From: an uncultured Clostridia bacterium
GTDB lineage: Bacteria; Bacillota; Clostridia; Oscillospirales; Ruminococcaceae
NCBI GenBank assembly: GCA_947302065.1
Contig: CAMYUO010000097.1
Location: 1-6,936, forward strand
Length of the DNA: 6,936 nucleotides
Direction: 5' to 3'
In this document: positions 1 to 5,943 of the stretch, piece by piece
Layout: every line of letters starts with the position of its first letter
Numbering within the stretch: position 1 is the stretch's first letter
Translations under genes and position numbers: made by a program
Notes under the pieces: model-generated
Database searches by the model: none
What the model saw: only the letters and a program-made list of their open reading frames with translations
Told to the model about the DNA's origin: nothing

Positions 1-192
1 ACATTGAAGGACGGATTCCTGCCTGCAAATACCCTCGCAGGCACGAACAATATGCAGATATTTGTCTGCGGAAATGACGAGCAGATACTGCTCTGCTCAC
101 GCCTTGACAATCTCGGCAAAGGCGCATCCGGCGCAGCAGTCCAGTGCATGAACATCATGCTCGGCATCGACGAAACAACAGGCTTGGAATAA
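1..192 (+). CDS. argC: N-acetyl-gamma-glutamyl-phosphate reductase, C-terminal end (partial)
   Basis: This is the last 63 codons of argC; the start and the catalytic cysteine lie left of the window. ArgC reduces N-acetylglutamyl 5-phosphate to N-acetylglutamate 5-semialdehyde with NADPH in the cytoplasm, the third step of the acetylated ornithine pathway. The frame is open from base 1 and ends at TAA (190-192). The segment around bases 100-189 reads LDNLGKGASGAAVQ, then NIMLGIDETTGLE, which is the well-known C-terminal signature of ArgC (usually D/N-NLxKGAxGxAVQNxN followed by GxDETxGL). The small variations are an expected degree of divergence. The preceding LAGTNNMQIFVCGND stretch fits the strand region before this helix. 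An internal TTG at base 4 is not a start. The next gene begins 138 nt downstream, an unusually wide gap for this operon. Confidence 0.95.
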   Translation, partial: TLKDGFLPANTLAGTNNMQIFVCGNDEQILLCSRLDNLGKGASGAAVQCMNIMLGIDETTGLE

Positions 193-214
193 CAATTACT
201 ATTTTAAATCATAT

Positions 215-260
215 CCCCGAAGGGGTTTGGACGGGCGCAAATTTGCGGAAAGCCCCCAAA
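215..260 (+). other. Nested inverted repeats in the argC-GNAT gap, containing a 12-bp perfect palindrome
   Basis: Two hairpins lie back to back. CCCC (215-218) and GGGG (222-225) enclose GAA. Directly after, TTTGG (226-230) pairs with CCAAA (256-260) and GGGC (233-236) with GCCC (252-255). Inside these is CGCAAATTTGCG (236-247), a perfect palindrome. The GGGG at 222-225 could also pair with the C-run at 253-257, so the two folds compete. No T-run follows, so this is not a simple terminator. It could be a regulator's operator, an RNA switch or processing element, or a relic. It does not look like an ArgR box or a T-box leader. Confidence 0.45.
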
Positions 261-264
261 ATCA

Positions 265-293
265 TTGACCGAAACATAGATAAGGTCTATATG
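265..293 (+). promoter_or_regulatory. Possible sigma-A-type internal promoter upstream of the GNAT gene
   Basis: TTGACC (265-270, 5 of 6 matches to TTGACA) is separated by exactly 17 nt from TATATG (288-293, 4 of 6 matches to TATAAT). Transcription would start around base 300, about 30 nt before the GNAT start codon and just downstream of the nested inverted repeats. A short repeat, ATAGA (276-280) and TCTAT (286-290), overlaps the spacer and the -10. The match is good but unproven; such matches also arise by chance in A+T-rich gaps. Confidence 0.35.
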
Positions 294-330
294 AACTTAA
301 AGAAAAAGAGAGATTACAGGAGAGAACAAA

Positions 331-774
331 ATGACAACATATCGCACAATGGATATTTCCGACTACGAACAGGTGTATGAACTATGGCTGTCCTGTGCGG
401 GAATGGGACTGAATAATCTGGACGATTCAAAAGAGGGTATAAAAAGATTCCTCGACAGGAATCCTCAGACCTGCTTTGTAGCACTCGAGGAACAGACGGT
501 CGCAGGCGTAATAATCGCAGGACACGACGGCAGACGAGGTTACATCTACCACACTGCCGTTCATCCGCAGCACAGGCATAAGGGCATAGCCTCAAAGCTT
601 GTGGACGAAGCGCTGAAAGCATTGAAAGCGCAGGGCATCAACAAGACTGCCCTGGTCGTGTTTTCAAGAAATGCAGACGGCAACGCATTCTGGGAGAATG
701 TCGGCTTCACAGAACGCACTGACCTGGTTTACAGAAACAAGGCAATTACCGAAATGATCAGAATAGACACATAA
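331..774 (+). CDS. GNAT-family N-acetyltransferase inside the arg operon
   Basis: A 147-residue single-domain GNAT acetyltransferase, expected to move an acetyl group from acetyl-CoA to an amine; the substrate is unknown. The acetyl-CoA signature is clear at residues 76-88: AVHPQHRHKGIAS, fitting the motif A pattern V-x-P-x-x-R-x-x-G-x-A with Arg82 and Gly85. It is followed by helix 88-101 and strand 105-112. The stretch at 117-126 (GNAFWENVGF) matches the usual C-terminal N-x-x-A-x-x-F/W-Y-x-x-x-G-F pattern, with Trp121 in place of the common Tyr. The overall look is close to the small YpeA-type group. The start ATG is supported by AGGAGA (318-323) with a 7-nt spacer. The gene lies between argC and argJ, so a role in making or tuning N-acetylglutamate is possible, as with the short GNAT-type N-acetylglutamate synthases. 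General small-molecule or protein acetylation is equally possible. The family call is secure; the substrate is not. Confidence 0.9.
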   Translation: MTTYRTMDISDYEQVYELWLSCAGMGLNNLDDSKEGIKRFLDRNPQTCFVALEEQTVAGVIIAGHDGRRGYIYHTAVHPQHRHKGIASKLVDEALKALKAQGINKTALVVFSRNADGNAFWENVGFTERTDLVYRNKAITEMIRIDT

Positions 775-777
775 ACA

Positions 778-795
778 CGGCGCTCTGAGCCGCCG
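778..795 (+). other. Short hairpin between the GNAT gene and argJ
   Basis: CGGCG (778-782) and CGCCG (791-795) form a 5-bp G+C-rich stem around an 8-nt loop, starting 3 nt after the GNAT stop codon. No T-run follows, so it is not an intrinsic terminator, and argJ has its own AGAGGTG ribosome binding site at 809-815. It could stabilise an mRNA end or be incidental. Confidence 0.3.
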
Positions 796-821
796 ATAAA
801 ATACATTCAGAGGTGTAAAAA

Positions 822-2114
822 ATGAGTAAAGAAATCACCAAGATCGAATTTGAAGGATTTAAATATATCGAGGGCGGCGTCTGTGACGCACAGGGCTTCA
901 AGGCGAACGGTCTGTACTGCGGCATCAAAGACCCGCACGCAGCACCCGACGGCAACGAAAGCCCGATAGATAATATGAAAAACGACCTGTGCCTTGTAAC
1001 ATCCGATACGATGTGCAATGCCGCAGCCGTTTTCACACAGAACAAAGTCAAGGGCGCACCCGTTACCGTCTCGCAGAAAAATCTCAAAGCAACAGGCGGC
1101 AAAGCGCAGGCGTTTATCCTCAATTCCAAAAACGCCAATACCTGCAACGCCGACGGCGAGCAGAAAGCTTTCAGAATGTGCGAGCTCGTTGCCGATAAAA
1201 TGAACATCAAGCCCGAGCAGGTGCTCGTCGCTCAGACAGGCGTTATCGGTCAGGTGTTCCCTATCGAGCCTGTCGAGAGAAAGTTCGATGAGCTTTTCGC
1301 AGGACTTGGATATGACAAGAACCTCAAAGCAGCCACTGCGATAATGACCACCGACACGGTGAAAAAAGAAGTCGCTGTCGAGTTCACCCTCGGCGGAAAG
1401 ACCTGTCACCTCGGCGGTATGGGCAAAGGCAGCGGAATGATACATCCGAATATGGCGACCACCCTCAACGTCGTAACGACCGACTGTGCAGTGAGCGCCG
1501 AAATGATACAGAAAGCCCTTAACGAGAACGTAAAGATAACCTACAACTGCCTTTCAGTCGACGGCGACCAGTCCACGAACGATACCCTCGCCGTTATGGC
1601 AAACGGTCTTGCAGGCAACGCCGAGATAACTGCCGAGGGCGAGGACTTTGAAGTCTTCAAAAAAGCTCTCTACATCGTTATGATGAATATAACCAAGATG
1701 CTCGCCAAGGACGGCGAGGGCGCAACAAAGCTGCTCGAATGCAGCGTGTCCGGCGCAAAAGATCAGGATACCGCAATAGTTATCGCAAAGAGCGTTATCT
1801 GCTCACCGCTTTTCAAATGCGCAATGTTCGGCGCAGATGCAAACTGGGGACGTGTCCTCTGCGCAATCGGCTACGCAGATGCAGAGTTTGATATCAATAA
1901 AGTCGATGTCAAGCTTTGCTCAAAAGCAGGCGAGGTTCACGTCTGCGAGAACGGAGCAGGCGTTGAGTTCTCGGAAGAGATCGCAAAGAAAGTCCTGCTC
2001 GAAGACGAGATACAGATAATCGTCAGCGTCGGTGACGGCAGCGGCACAGCGACCGCCTACGGCTGCGACCTGACATATGACTATGTTAAGATAAACGGAG
2101 ATTACAGAAGCTGA
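822..2114 (+). CDS. argJ: Glutamate N-acetyltransferase / ornithine acetyltransferase (ArgJ)
   Basis: ArgJ transfers the acetyl group of N-acetylornithine to glutamate, releasing ornithine and regenerating N-acetylglutamate; many bacterial forms also make N-acetylglutamate from acetyl-CoA. It is an Ntn-type enzyme that cuts itself into alpha and beta chains. The cut site is visible at residues 202-214 (KGSGMIHPNMATT): cleavage is expected between Ala212 and Thr213, leaving Thr213 as the nucleophile. The oxyanion-hole Thr139-Gly140 lies in AQTGVIG, the signature VDGDQSTNDT is at 246-255, and the protein ends in the typical YVKINGDYRS. At 430 residues it is slightly longer than many ArgJ proteins, with a few extra residues near 38-55. 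It has 16 cysteines, as often seen in strict anaerobes. The ATG follows AGAGGTG (809-815) by 6 nt. Whether it is mono- or bifunctional cannot be told from sequence. A tandem TGA-TAA closes the gene. Confidence 0.97.
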   Translation: MSKEITKIEFEGFKYIEGGVCDAQGFKANGLYCGIKDPHAAPDGNESPIDNMKNDLCLVTSDTMCNAAAVFTQNKVKGAPVTVSQKNLKATGGKAQAFILNSKNANTCNADGEQKAFRMCELVADKMNIKPEQVLVAQTGVIGQVFPIEPVERKFDELFAGLGYDKNLKAATAIMTTDTVKKEVAVEFTLGGKTCHLGGMGKGSGMIHPNMATTLNVVTTDCAVSAEMIQKALNENVKITYNCLSVDGDQSTNDTLAVMANGLAGNAEITAEGEDFEVFKKALYIVMMNITKMLAKDGEGATKLLECSVSGAKDQDTAIVIAKSVICSPLFKCAMFGADANWGRVLCAIGYADAEFDINKVDVKLCSKAGEVHVCENGAGVEFSEEIAKKVLLEDEIQIIVSVGDGSGTATAYGCDLTYDYVKINGDYRS

Positions 2115-2158
2115 TAAACAGCAGTATTACAACAGACAGATATAGTGCCTGCGAGGCA
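2110..2158 (+). other. Two small hairpins after argJ
   Basis: GCTG (2110-2113) pairs with CAGC (2119-2122) across the argJ stop codon. Further on, TGCCT (2146-2150) pairs with AGGCA (2154-2158) around GCG. Neither is followed by a T-run, so I do not call a terminator. The rest of the 163-nt gap to 2277 holds no convincing promoter: a TATATA at 2228-2233 lacks a good -35 at the right distance. An ATG at 2158 opens a frame into the next gene but has only a GAGG one base upstream, too close to serve as a ribosome binding site. Confidence 0.3.
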
Positions 2159-2263
2159 TGAAATACGAAGACAGGCTGTGTGCAATACTCGATCATACGA
2201 TACAGACAGCAGCACCTCAGCAGACTGTATATAGCAGCAGAAAAAAGAACAAAAGAAAACTAT

Positions 2264-2270
2264 GGGGAGG
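2264..2270 (+). promoter_or_regulatory. Ribosome binding site that sets the start of the PH-like gene
   Basis: GGGGAGG sits 7 nt before the ATG at 2278. An upstream in-frame ATG at 2158 would add 40 residues but has no properly spaced Shine-Dalgarno sequence, and the added residues look like translated spacer (polar, KKNKRK-rich). The start at 2278 is therefore preferred. Confidence 0.8.
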
Positions 2271-2277
2271 AAACAGT

Positions 2278-3153
2278 ATGTATTACAAGAATTACGGCAT
2301 CAACGGCGAACTCGAAAAAAGATTCAACGCACCGCTGAACACGAATGTCAGCCTCGAAGAGAACCAGAGGATAATCAAACTCTACCGTGCCTACCTCGAG
2401 GAAGACGAGGAGATAATGTTTGAGTGTGCAGGTGAAGTGCCAAAGCAGAAACGCAAGCATACCAAGATACTAAAACACTATTTTGACCTGCGCTCATTGC
2501 TCATGGGTCTGCTCATCATCATCGCAGTCGTTGTCCTTTTCATCATGTGGCTCAACGATGTATCAAGAACAATCCTCATCGTACTCGCACTCGCTTTCCC
2601 GTTCGTCTATGCGACCATCATTCTCACCTACCGCAGAATGACCGAGGAAAGTCCCGACCTTGAAGCGATAGGCAGGATAAAATATCTCATCACCAATAAG
2701 CGCATCATCGCCCGCCACCGTGAAGATGTCAACATCACCGATATCGAGCGCATCATCTATGTCCTTCCCGAAAAAAGAGGCGCAAGCATCGGCAACGTCA
2801 TCTTTGCCACCGACGAGCCTGATTTCCCCGTTATCTTCGGCGGCGCTTATCAGCATACGGGCATCTATATGACCAGAGATTATTCCACAGCCTTTGAGAT
2901 AATAAGAACACTTATCATGGACAGAGACAGACGCAACGAGTTCATCAGAGAAAACAGCGAAGGCCACGGCGAGCTTGTGACCGCCTCCGGTCCTATCAGA
3001 AAATTCCAAAGGACCATAGTCACCGATTACGGCGAGGGTCTGCATAAACAGAAAGTCAATGCGGAAATGGACGAGCTTGAGCTTCCCAACCAACAAACGC
3101 TGGACGCTCTGCTCGCCACCGATGAAGAATATAAAGAAGACAGTGAGGAGTAA
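2278..3153 (+). CDS. Membrane protein with a bacterial PH-like domain, function unknown
   Basis: A 291-residue protein with no enzyme motif that I recognise. Residues 1-70 are polar and probably cytoplasmic, with a charged helix near 26-46. Two hydrophobic segments follow at about 72-92 and 97-118, joined by a very short turn and flanked by basic residues (KQKRKH at 56-61, RR at 119-120), so both ends should face the cytoplasm. Residues 134-216 begin IKYLITNKRIIARHRED, then DIERIIYV and ASIGNVIFAT; this pattern (Y-L-I-T-N-K-R-I-I, then a G-x-I-F strand) resembles the bacterial PH domain group bPH_2 (DUF304). The tail from about 263 is acidic. The gene ends 6 nt before argB and its last codons contain the argB ribosome binding site, so the two are probably translationally coupled. 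No role in arginine synthesis is known to me. The membrane and PH-like calls are moderately sure; the function is open. Confidence 0.75.
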   Translation: MYYKNYGINGELEKRFNAPLNTNVSLEENQRIIKLYRAYLEEDEEIMFECAGEVPKQKRKHTKILKHYFDLRSLLMGLLIIIAVVVLFIMWLNDVSRTILIVLALAFPFVYATIILTYRRMTEESPDLEAIGRIKYLITNKRIIARHREDVNITDIERIIYVLPEKRGASIGNVIFATDEPDFPVIFGGAYQHTGIYMTRDYSTAFEIIRTLIMDRDRRNEFIRENSEGHGELVTASGPIRKFQRTIVTDYGEGLHKQKVNAEMDELELPNQQTLDALLATDEEYKEDSEE

Positions 3154-3159
3154 GTAAAA

Positions 3160-4017
3160 ATGGAACTGAAAAACAATATGCGCTCGCAGGTGCTCATCGA
3201 CGCCCTGCCCTATATCCAGAAATACCACGACAAGATAGTCGTTGTAAAGTACGGCGGCAACGCAATGACCAATAACGAGCTGAAAGATGCCGTTATGAAC
3301 GACATCGTGCTTCTGAGCATGGTCGGCATCAAGGTAGTGCTCGTTCACGGCGGCGGACCTGAGATAAACGCAATGCTCAAAAGGGTCGGCAAGGAAAGCA
3401 AGTTCATCGGCGGACTGAGATATACCGACGAAGAAACTATCGACATCGTCAAAATGGTGCTGTGCGGCAAGGTCAATAAAGAGCTGGTAAGCTCGCTTCA
3501 GATGCACGGCGGCAAAGCACTCGGTCTGTGCGGCTGCGACGGTCAGATGATAGTTGCGCAAAAGCTCATGGGCGACGTTGACCTTGGCTATGTCGGCGAC
3601 ATCAAAAAAGTCACCACCAAGCCTATCCTCGATGCACTCAATAACGGCTACGTTCCGATAATCTCCACCGTCGGCATCGGCGAGGACGGACACAGCTATA
3701 ATATCAACGCAGATACCGCAGCTTCAAGAATCGCTGCCTGCCTGCGTGCAGAAAATCTTATCCTTATGACCGATATCGTCGGTCTGCTTGAGGATAAGGA
3801 CGACGACACCACACTTATCCCGACCGTCAGCGTCAGCGAAGTGCCTTACCTCAAAAACAAGGGCATCATCAGCGGCGGCATGATACCGAAGATAGACTGC
3901 TGCGTGGAGGCTGTCAGACGAGGCGTCAAGAAGACAGTTATCATCGACGGCAGGATACCGCACTCGATACTCATCGAGCTGCTCACCAACGAAGGTATTG
4001 GCACACAGTTCATCTGA
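3160..4017 (+). CDS. argB: Acetylglutamate kinase, probably the arginine-sensitive type
   Basis: ArgB phosphorylates N-acetylglutamate with ATP, the second step of the pathway. The 285-residue protein shows the amino-acid-kinase landmarks: Lys30 in KYGGNAM (30-35), the glycine loop HGGGPEIN (63-70), NINADTAAS with Asn182 (181-189), and GGMIPK ending in Lys244 (239-244). It carries an N-terminal helix of about 25 residues (QVLIDALPYIQKYHDK) that the shorter E. coli enzyme lacks. In the hexameric, arginine-inhibited kinases (Thermotoga maritima, Pseudomonas aeruginosa) this helix links dimers. The C-terminal H268-SILI-E273 followed by GIGT also fits the arginine-binding signature of that class. 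Feedback inhibition by arginine is thus likely, and is usual when ArgJ recycles acetyl groups. The ribosome binding site AGGAG (3146-3150) lies inside the preceding gene, 9 nt from the start. A tandem TGA-TAA ends the gene. Confidence 0.97.
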   Translation: MELKNNMRSQVLIDALPYIQKYHDKIVVVKYGGNAMTNNELKDAVMNDIVLLSMVGIKVVLVHGGGPEINAMLKRVGKESKFIGGLRYTDEETIDIVKMVLCGKVNKELVSSLQMHGGKALGLCGCDGQMIVAQKLMGDVDLGYVGDIKKVTTKPILDALNNGYVPIISTVGIGEDGHSYNINADTAASRIAACLRAENLILMTDIVGLLEDKDDDTTLIPTVSVSEVPYLKNKGIISGGMIPKIDCCVEAVRRGVKKTVIIDGRIPHSILIELLTNEGIGTQFI

Positions 4018-4029
4018 TAAAACACGCCT

Positions 4030-4293
4030 ATGGACGAAAAGACAAAAAAGACCGCCTTAAAGATAACAACGATAATCACCATCAGCTGCCTGTTCATAGC
4101 AGTCGGCATCGGCTTGCTCGCACGCTTTGTCAATGTCAGTAACGTCTTTTACTACATAATCGGCTATGTCGCACTCATCTCGATGCTGACCGATGCCTGC
4201 ATACGAAAGCGCAGGCTCGCAAGATTTTTTATGGTCATCATCTACGGTGCGTTCATCGCAGCTTTGACGGTGTTTATCTTTTTCAGCGGCTGA
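4030..4293 (+). CDS. Small membrane protein with three predicted helices, unknown function
   Basis: An 87-residue hydrophobic protein that I do not recognise. Three membrane segments are visible at about residues 11-31, 39-56 and 65-85. The charged start (DEKTKK) and the basic loop RKRRLAR at 59-65 suggest an inside N terminus and an outside C terminus. The start ATG lies 12 nt after the argB stop, and an in-frame TAA at 4018-4020 rules out a longer form. There is no Shine-Dalgarno sequence before the ATG (the 12 nt are TAAAACACGCCT), so translation probably depends on ribosomes that have just finished argB. A clean membrane pattern, position in the operon and a continuous frame between tightly packed genes support a real gene. 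Nothing in it suggests an enzyme; it could be a transporter accessory, a partner of the PH-like protein, or a passenger. Confidence 0.65.
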   Translation: MDEKTKKTALKITTIITISCLFIAVGIGLLARFVNVSNVFYYIIGYVALISMLTDACIRKRRLARFFMVIIYGAFIAALTVFIFFSG

Positions 4294-4308
4294 TAAAAAA
4301 CAGCGCTG
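4284..4308 (+). other. Hairpin across the stop codon of the small membrane protein gene
   Basis: CAGCG (4284-4288) pairs with CGCTG (4304-4308), and CTG (4290-4292) with CAG (4301-4303), leaving one bulged G and the loop ATAAAAAA. The 3' arm lies in a 10-nt perfect palindrome, ACAGCGCTGT (4300-4309). There is no T-run, so it is not a terminator. It ends 4 nt before the AGAGGA ribosome binding site of the next gene (4313-4318) and could modulate its translation or mRNA stability. Confidence 0.35.
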
Positions 4309-4325
4309 TCACAGAGGAAAATATT

Positions 4326-4727
4326 ATGAACGCAAAGCTTGAATACTGCGGGAACTATCTTGAATTAGCCAATTTCAAATACTATCCCGAAGAAGAAAAC
4401 AGCGGCAACCCCTACAACACCAGCTTTGATGTTAAGGTCGTCTCGGACGGATATTCGGGTCATTCGCAGTATTGGGAATACGACCACCGCGAACTTGCAG
4501 GCTTTATCAGTCAGCTTGAAGAGCTTGCCGCAGGAAAAATAAACGAGGTAGTTTTTCAGGAAATAGGCACAGGTCAGAGGATATTCTTCAAGGGCGACGG
4601 TCAGGGACATATCACCGTCTCGGGTACTATCAGTTCCGACGGGGTGCATCCGCAGTCGCTGAGCTTTGAGTTCGTCACCGACCAGACAGTATATACAGAT
4701 TTTATAAAGCAGCTGCAAATGCTTTAA
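4326..4727 (+). CDS. Small soluble protein of unknown function
   Basis: A 133-residue protein without signal peptide or membrane segment. It looks mainly beta-stranded: strands near 3-9, 32-40, 73-80, 84-89, 95-102 and 111-117, one clear amphipathic helix at 53-70 (DHRELAGFISQLEELAAG), and a short C-terminal helix at 122-133. It is acidic and rich in aromatic residues (YYPEEE, QYWEYDH). The layout of a YWEYD strand, a helix with E-L-x-x-F-x-x-x-L-x-x-L, a Gly and more strands loosely recalls WapI-type immunity proteins. That is only an impression of fold, and no toxin gene is present. The ATG follows AGAGGA (4313-4318) by 7 nt; argD begins 18 nt after the stop, so it is very probably in the same transcript. 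No function can be assigned. Confidence 0.75.
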   Translation: MNAKLEYCGNYLELANFKYYPEEENSGNPYNTSFDVKVVSDGYSGHSQYWEYDHRELAGFISQLEELAAGKINEVVFQEIGTGQRIFFKGDGQGHITVSGTISSDGVHPQSLSFEFVTDQTVYTDFIKQLQML

Positions 4728-4745
4728 TATCAGGAGGAAAGTAAA

Positions 4746-5927
4746 ATGGATACCATAGAAAAATTCAACCAGCACGTTATGGGGACGTACGGTCGTCTCG
4801 ATATCGTGCTTGATAAGGGCAGCGAACAGACTGCCACCGCCGAGGACGGCAAGGAGTATATCGACTTCGGCTCGGGCATCGGCACAAACAGCCTCGGCTA
4901 CTGCGACGAGCAGTGGGCTGATGCGATAAGCGCACAGGCGCACGCTATACAGCATACATCAAATTACTACTACACCAAAATTCAGGCTGATTTCGCCGCA
5001 AAGCTGTGCGAGCAGACAGGCTATAACAAAGTCTTTTTCGGCAACTCGGGCGCAGAAGCTAACGAGTGCGCAATAAAGCTCGCAAGAAAATACAGCTTTG
5101 ATAAGTACGGCAAGGACGCCGGGAGGAATATCATCATCACCCTCGTCAACTCCTTCCACGGCAGAACTCTCGCTACGCTCTCTGCAACAGGTCAGGACGT
5201 TTTCCATAACTACTTTTTCCCGTTCCTGCCGGGCTTTGTGAACGTCGAGGCTAACAACATAAGCGACCTCAAAGCAAAGCTTGCCGAAAACAAAGGCAAG
5301 GTCTGCGCAGTAATGTTCGAGTTCGTTCAGGGCGAGGGCGGCGTTTGTCCGCTCACTCAGGAGTTTGTCGATGCAATATTTGAAGAGTGCGCAAAGGACG
5401 ATATCCTCACCATTGCCGACGAAGTACAGACAGGTATCGGCAGAACAGGCGCTCTGCTCACCTCAAAGCTCTTCGGCGTAAAACCGAACATCACCACGCT
5501 CGCAAAGGGTCTCGCAGGCGGCGTTCCGATAGGTGCCTGCCTCGCTGACGAAAAGTGCTGCGATGTGCTGACAAAGAGCACCCACGGCTCAACATTCGGC
5601 GGCAACCCGCTTGCGTGCGCAGGCGGCTCGGTCGTTATCGACAGAGTTTCTGACCCACAGTTTATTGCTGAAATTAACCGCAAAGCACAGCTCTTCCGTG
5701 ACAAGCTCGCAGAGATAGATGAGGTCGAGGGCGTTGACGGACTCGGTCTTATGATAGGTGTACGCCTTAAAACAAAAAAAGCAGCCGATATCCTCGCCAA
5801 GTGTGCCGATAACGGTCTGCTGATACTCACCGCAAAGAATAAGCTGCGTTTCCTGCCGCCGCTGAACATCAGCGACGAGAACATCGAAAAGGGAATGCAG
5901 ATACTCAAAAATATATTAGACAACTAA
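4746..5927 (+). CDS. argD: Acetylornithine aminotransferase
   Basis: ArgD is a PLP-dependent class III aminotransferase that converts N-acetylglutamate semialdehyde and glutamate to N-acetylornithine and 2-oxoglutarate. At 393 residues it has the normal family length. Landmarks in order: FGSGIGTNSLGY (41-52), the phosphate-binding SGAEANE (101-107), FHGRT (137-141) whose aromatic residue stacks on the cofactor, EFVQGEGG (192-199), DEVQTGIGRTG with Asp225 contacting the pyridine nitrogen (225-235), the Schiff-base Lys254 in TTLAKGLAGGVPIG, HGSTFGGNPLA (280-290), and KLRFLPPL with Arg368, expected to bind the substrate carboxylate. The start is fixed by a perfect AGGAGG (4732-4737) with an 8-nt spacer. 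It stands 16 nt before argF. Such enzymes sometimes also serve in lysine synthesis or as ornithine aminotransferases, but the operon setting makes ArgD the clear choice. Confidence 0.97.
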   Translation: MDTIEKFNQHVMGTYGRLDIVLDKGSEQTATAEDGKEYIDFGSGIGTNSLGYCDEQWADAISAQAHAIQHTSNYYYTKIQADFAAKLCEQTGYNKVFFGNSGAEANECAIKLARKYSFDKYGKDAGRNIIITLVNSFHGRTLATLSATGQDVFHNYFFPFLPGFVNVEANNISDLKAKLAENKGKVCAVMFEFVQGEGGVCPLTQEFVDAIFEECAKDDILTIADEVQTGIGRTGALLTSKLFGVKPNITTLAKGLAGGVPIGACLADEKCCDVLTKSTHGSTFGGNPLACAGGSVVIDRVSDPQFIAEINRKAQLFRDKLAEIDEVEGVDGLGLMIGVRLKTKKAADILAKCADNGLLILTAKNKLRFLPPLNISDENIEKGMQILKNILDN

Positions 5928-5943
5928 CAGGAGGAAAATTAAA

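Noticed and set aside
193..330. ArgR box or T-box riboswitch controlling the genes after argC
   Set aside because: I see no pair of the TGNATA-type ArgR half sites and no T-box consensus (AGGGTGGNACCGCG) in the gap. The main regulatory region is expected upstream of argC, outside the window.
291..380. Small frame starting MNLKKKRDYRREQ before the GNAT gene, possibly an arginine-rich leader peptide
   Set aside because: The arginine codons AGG AGA are the GNAT ribosome binding site itself, the frame runs into the GNAT gene in another phase, and if the promoter at 265-293 is real the ATG would not be transcribed from it. There is no attenuator structure with a T-run.
807..1445. Minus-strand open frame of 212 codons opposite argJ
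   Set aside because: It is a shadow of argJ codon bias. argJ is certain from its cleavage site and C terminus, and the opposite translation resembles no protein family.
2158..2277. A 40-residue N-terminal extension of the PH-like protein
   Set aside because: The ATG at 2158 lacks a usable Shine-Dalgarno sequence, while GGGGAGG sits at ideal distance from the ATG at 2278; the extension has spacer-like composition.
2563..3693. Long open frame (376 codons) on the minus strand opposite the PH-like gene and argB
   Set aside because: It lies fully opposite two well-supported genes, has no ribosome binding site that I can see and no recognisable domain. C-rich third codon positions of the + strand genes keep the opposite frame open.
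4365..4955. Minus-strand open frame of 196 codons across the unknown gene and the argD start
   Set aside because: It spans a gene junction with clear + strand ribosome binding sites; its product has no coherent domain pattern.
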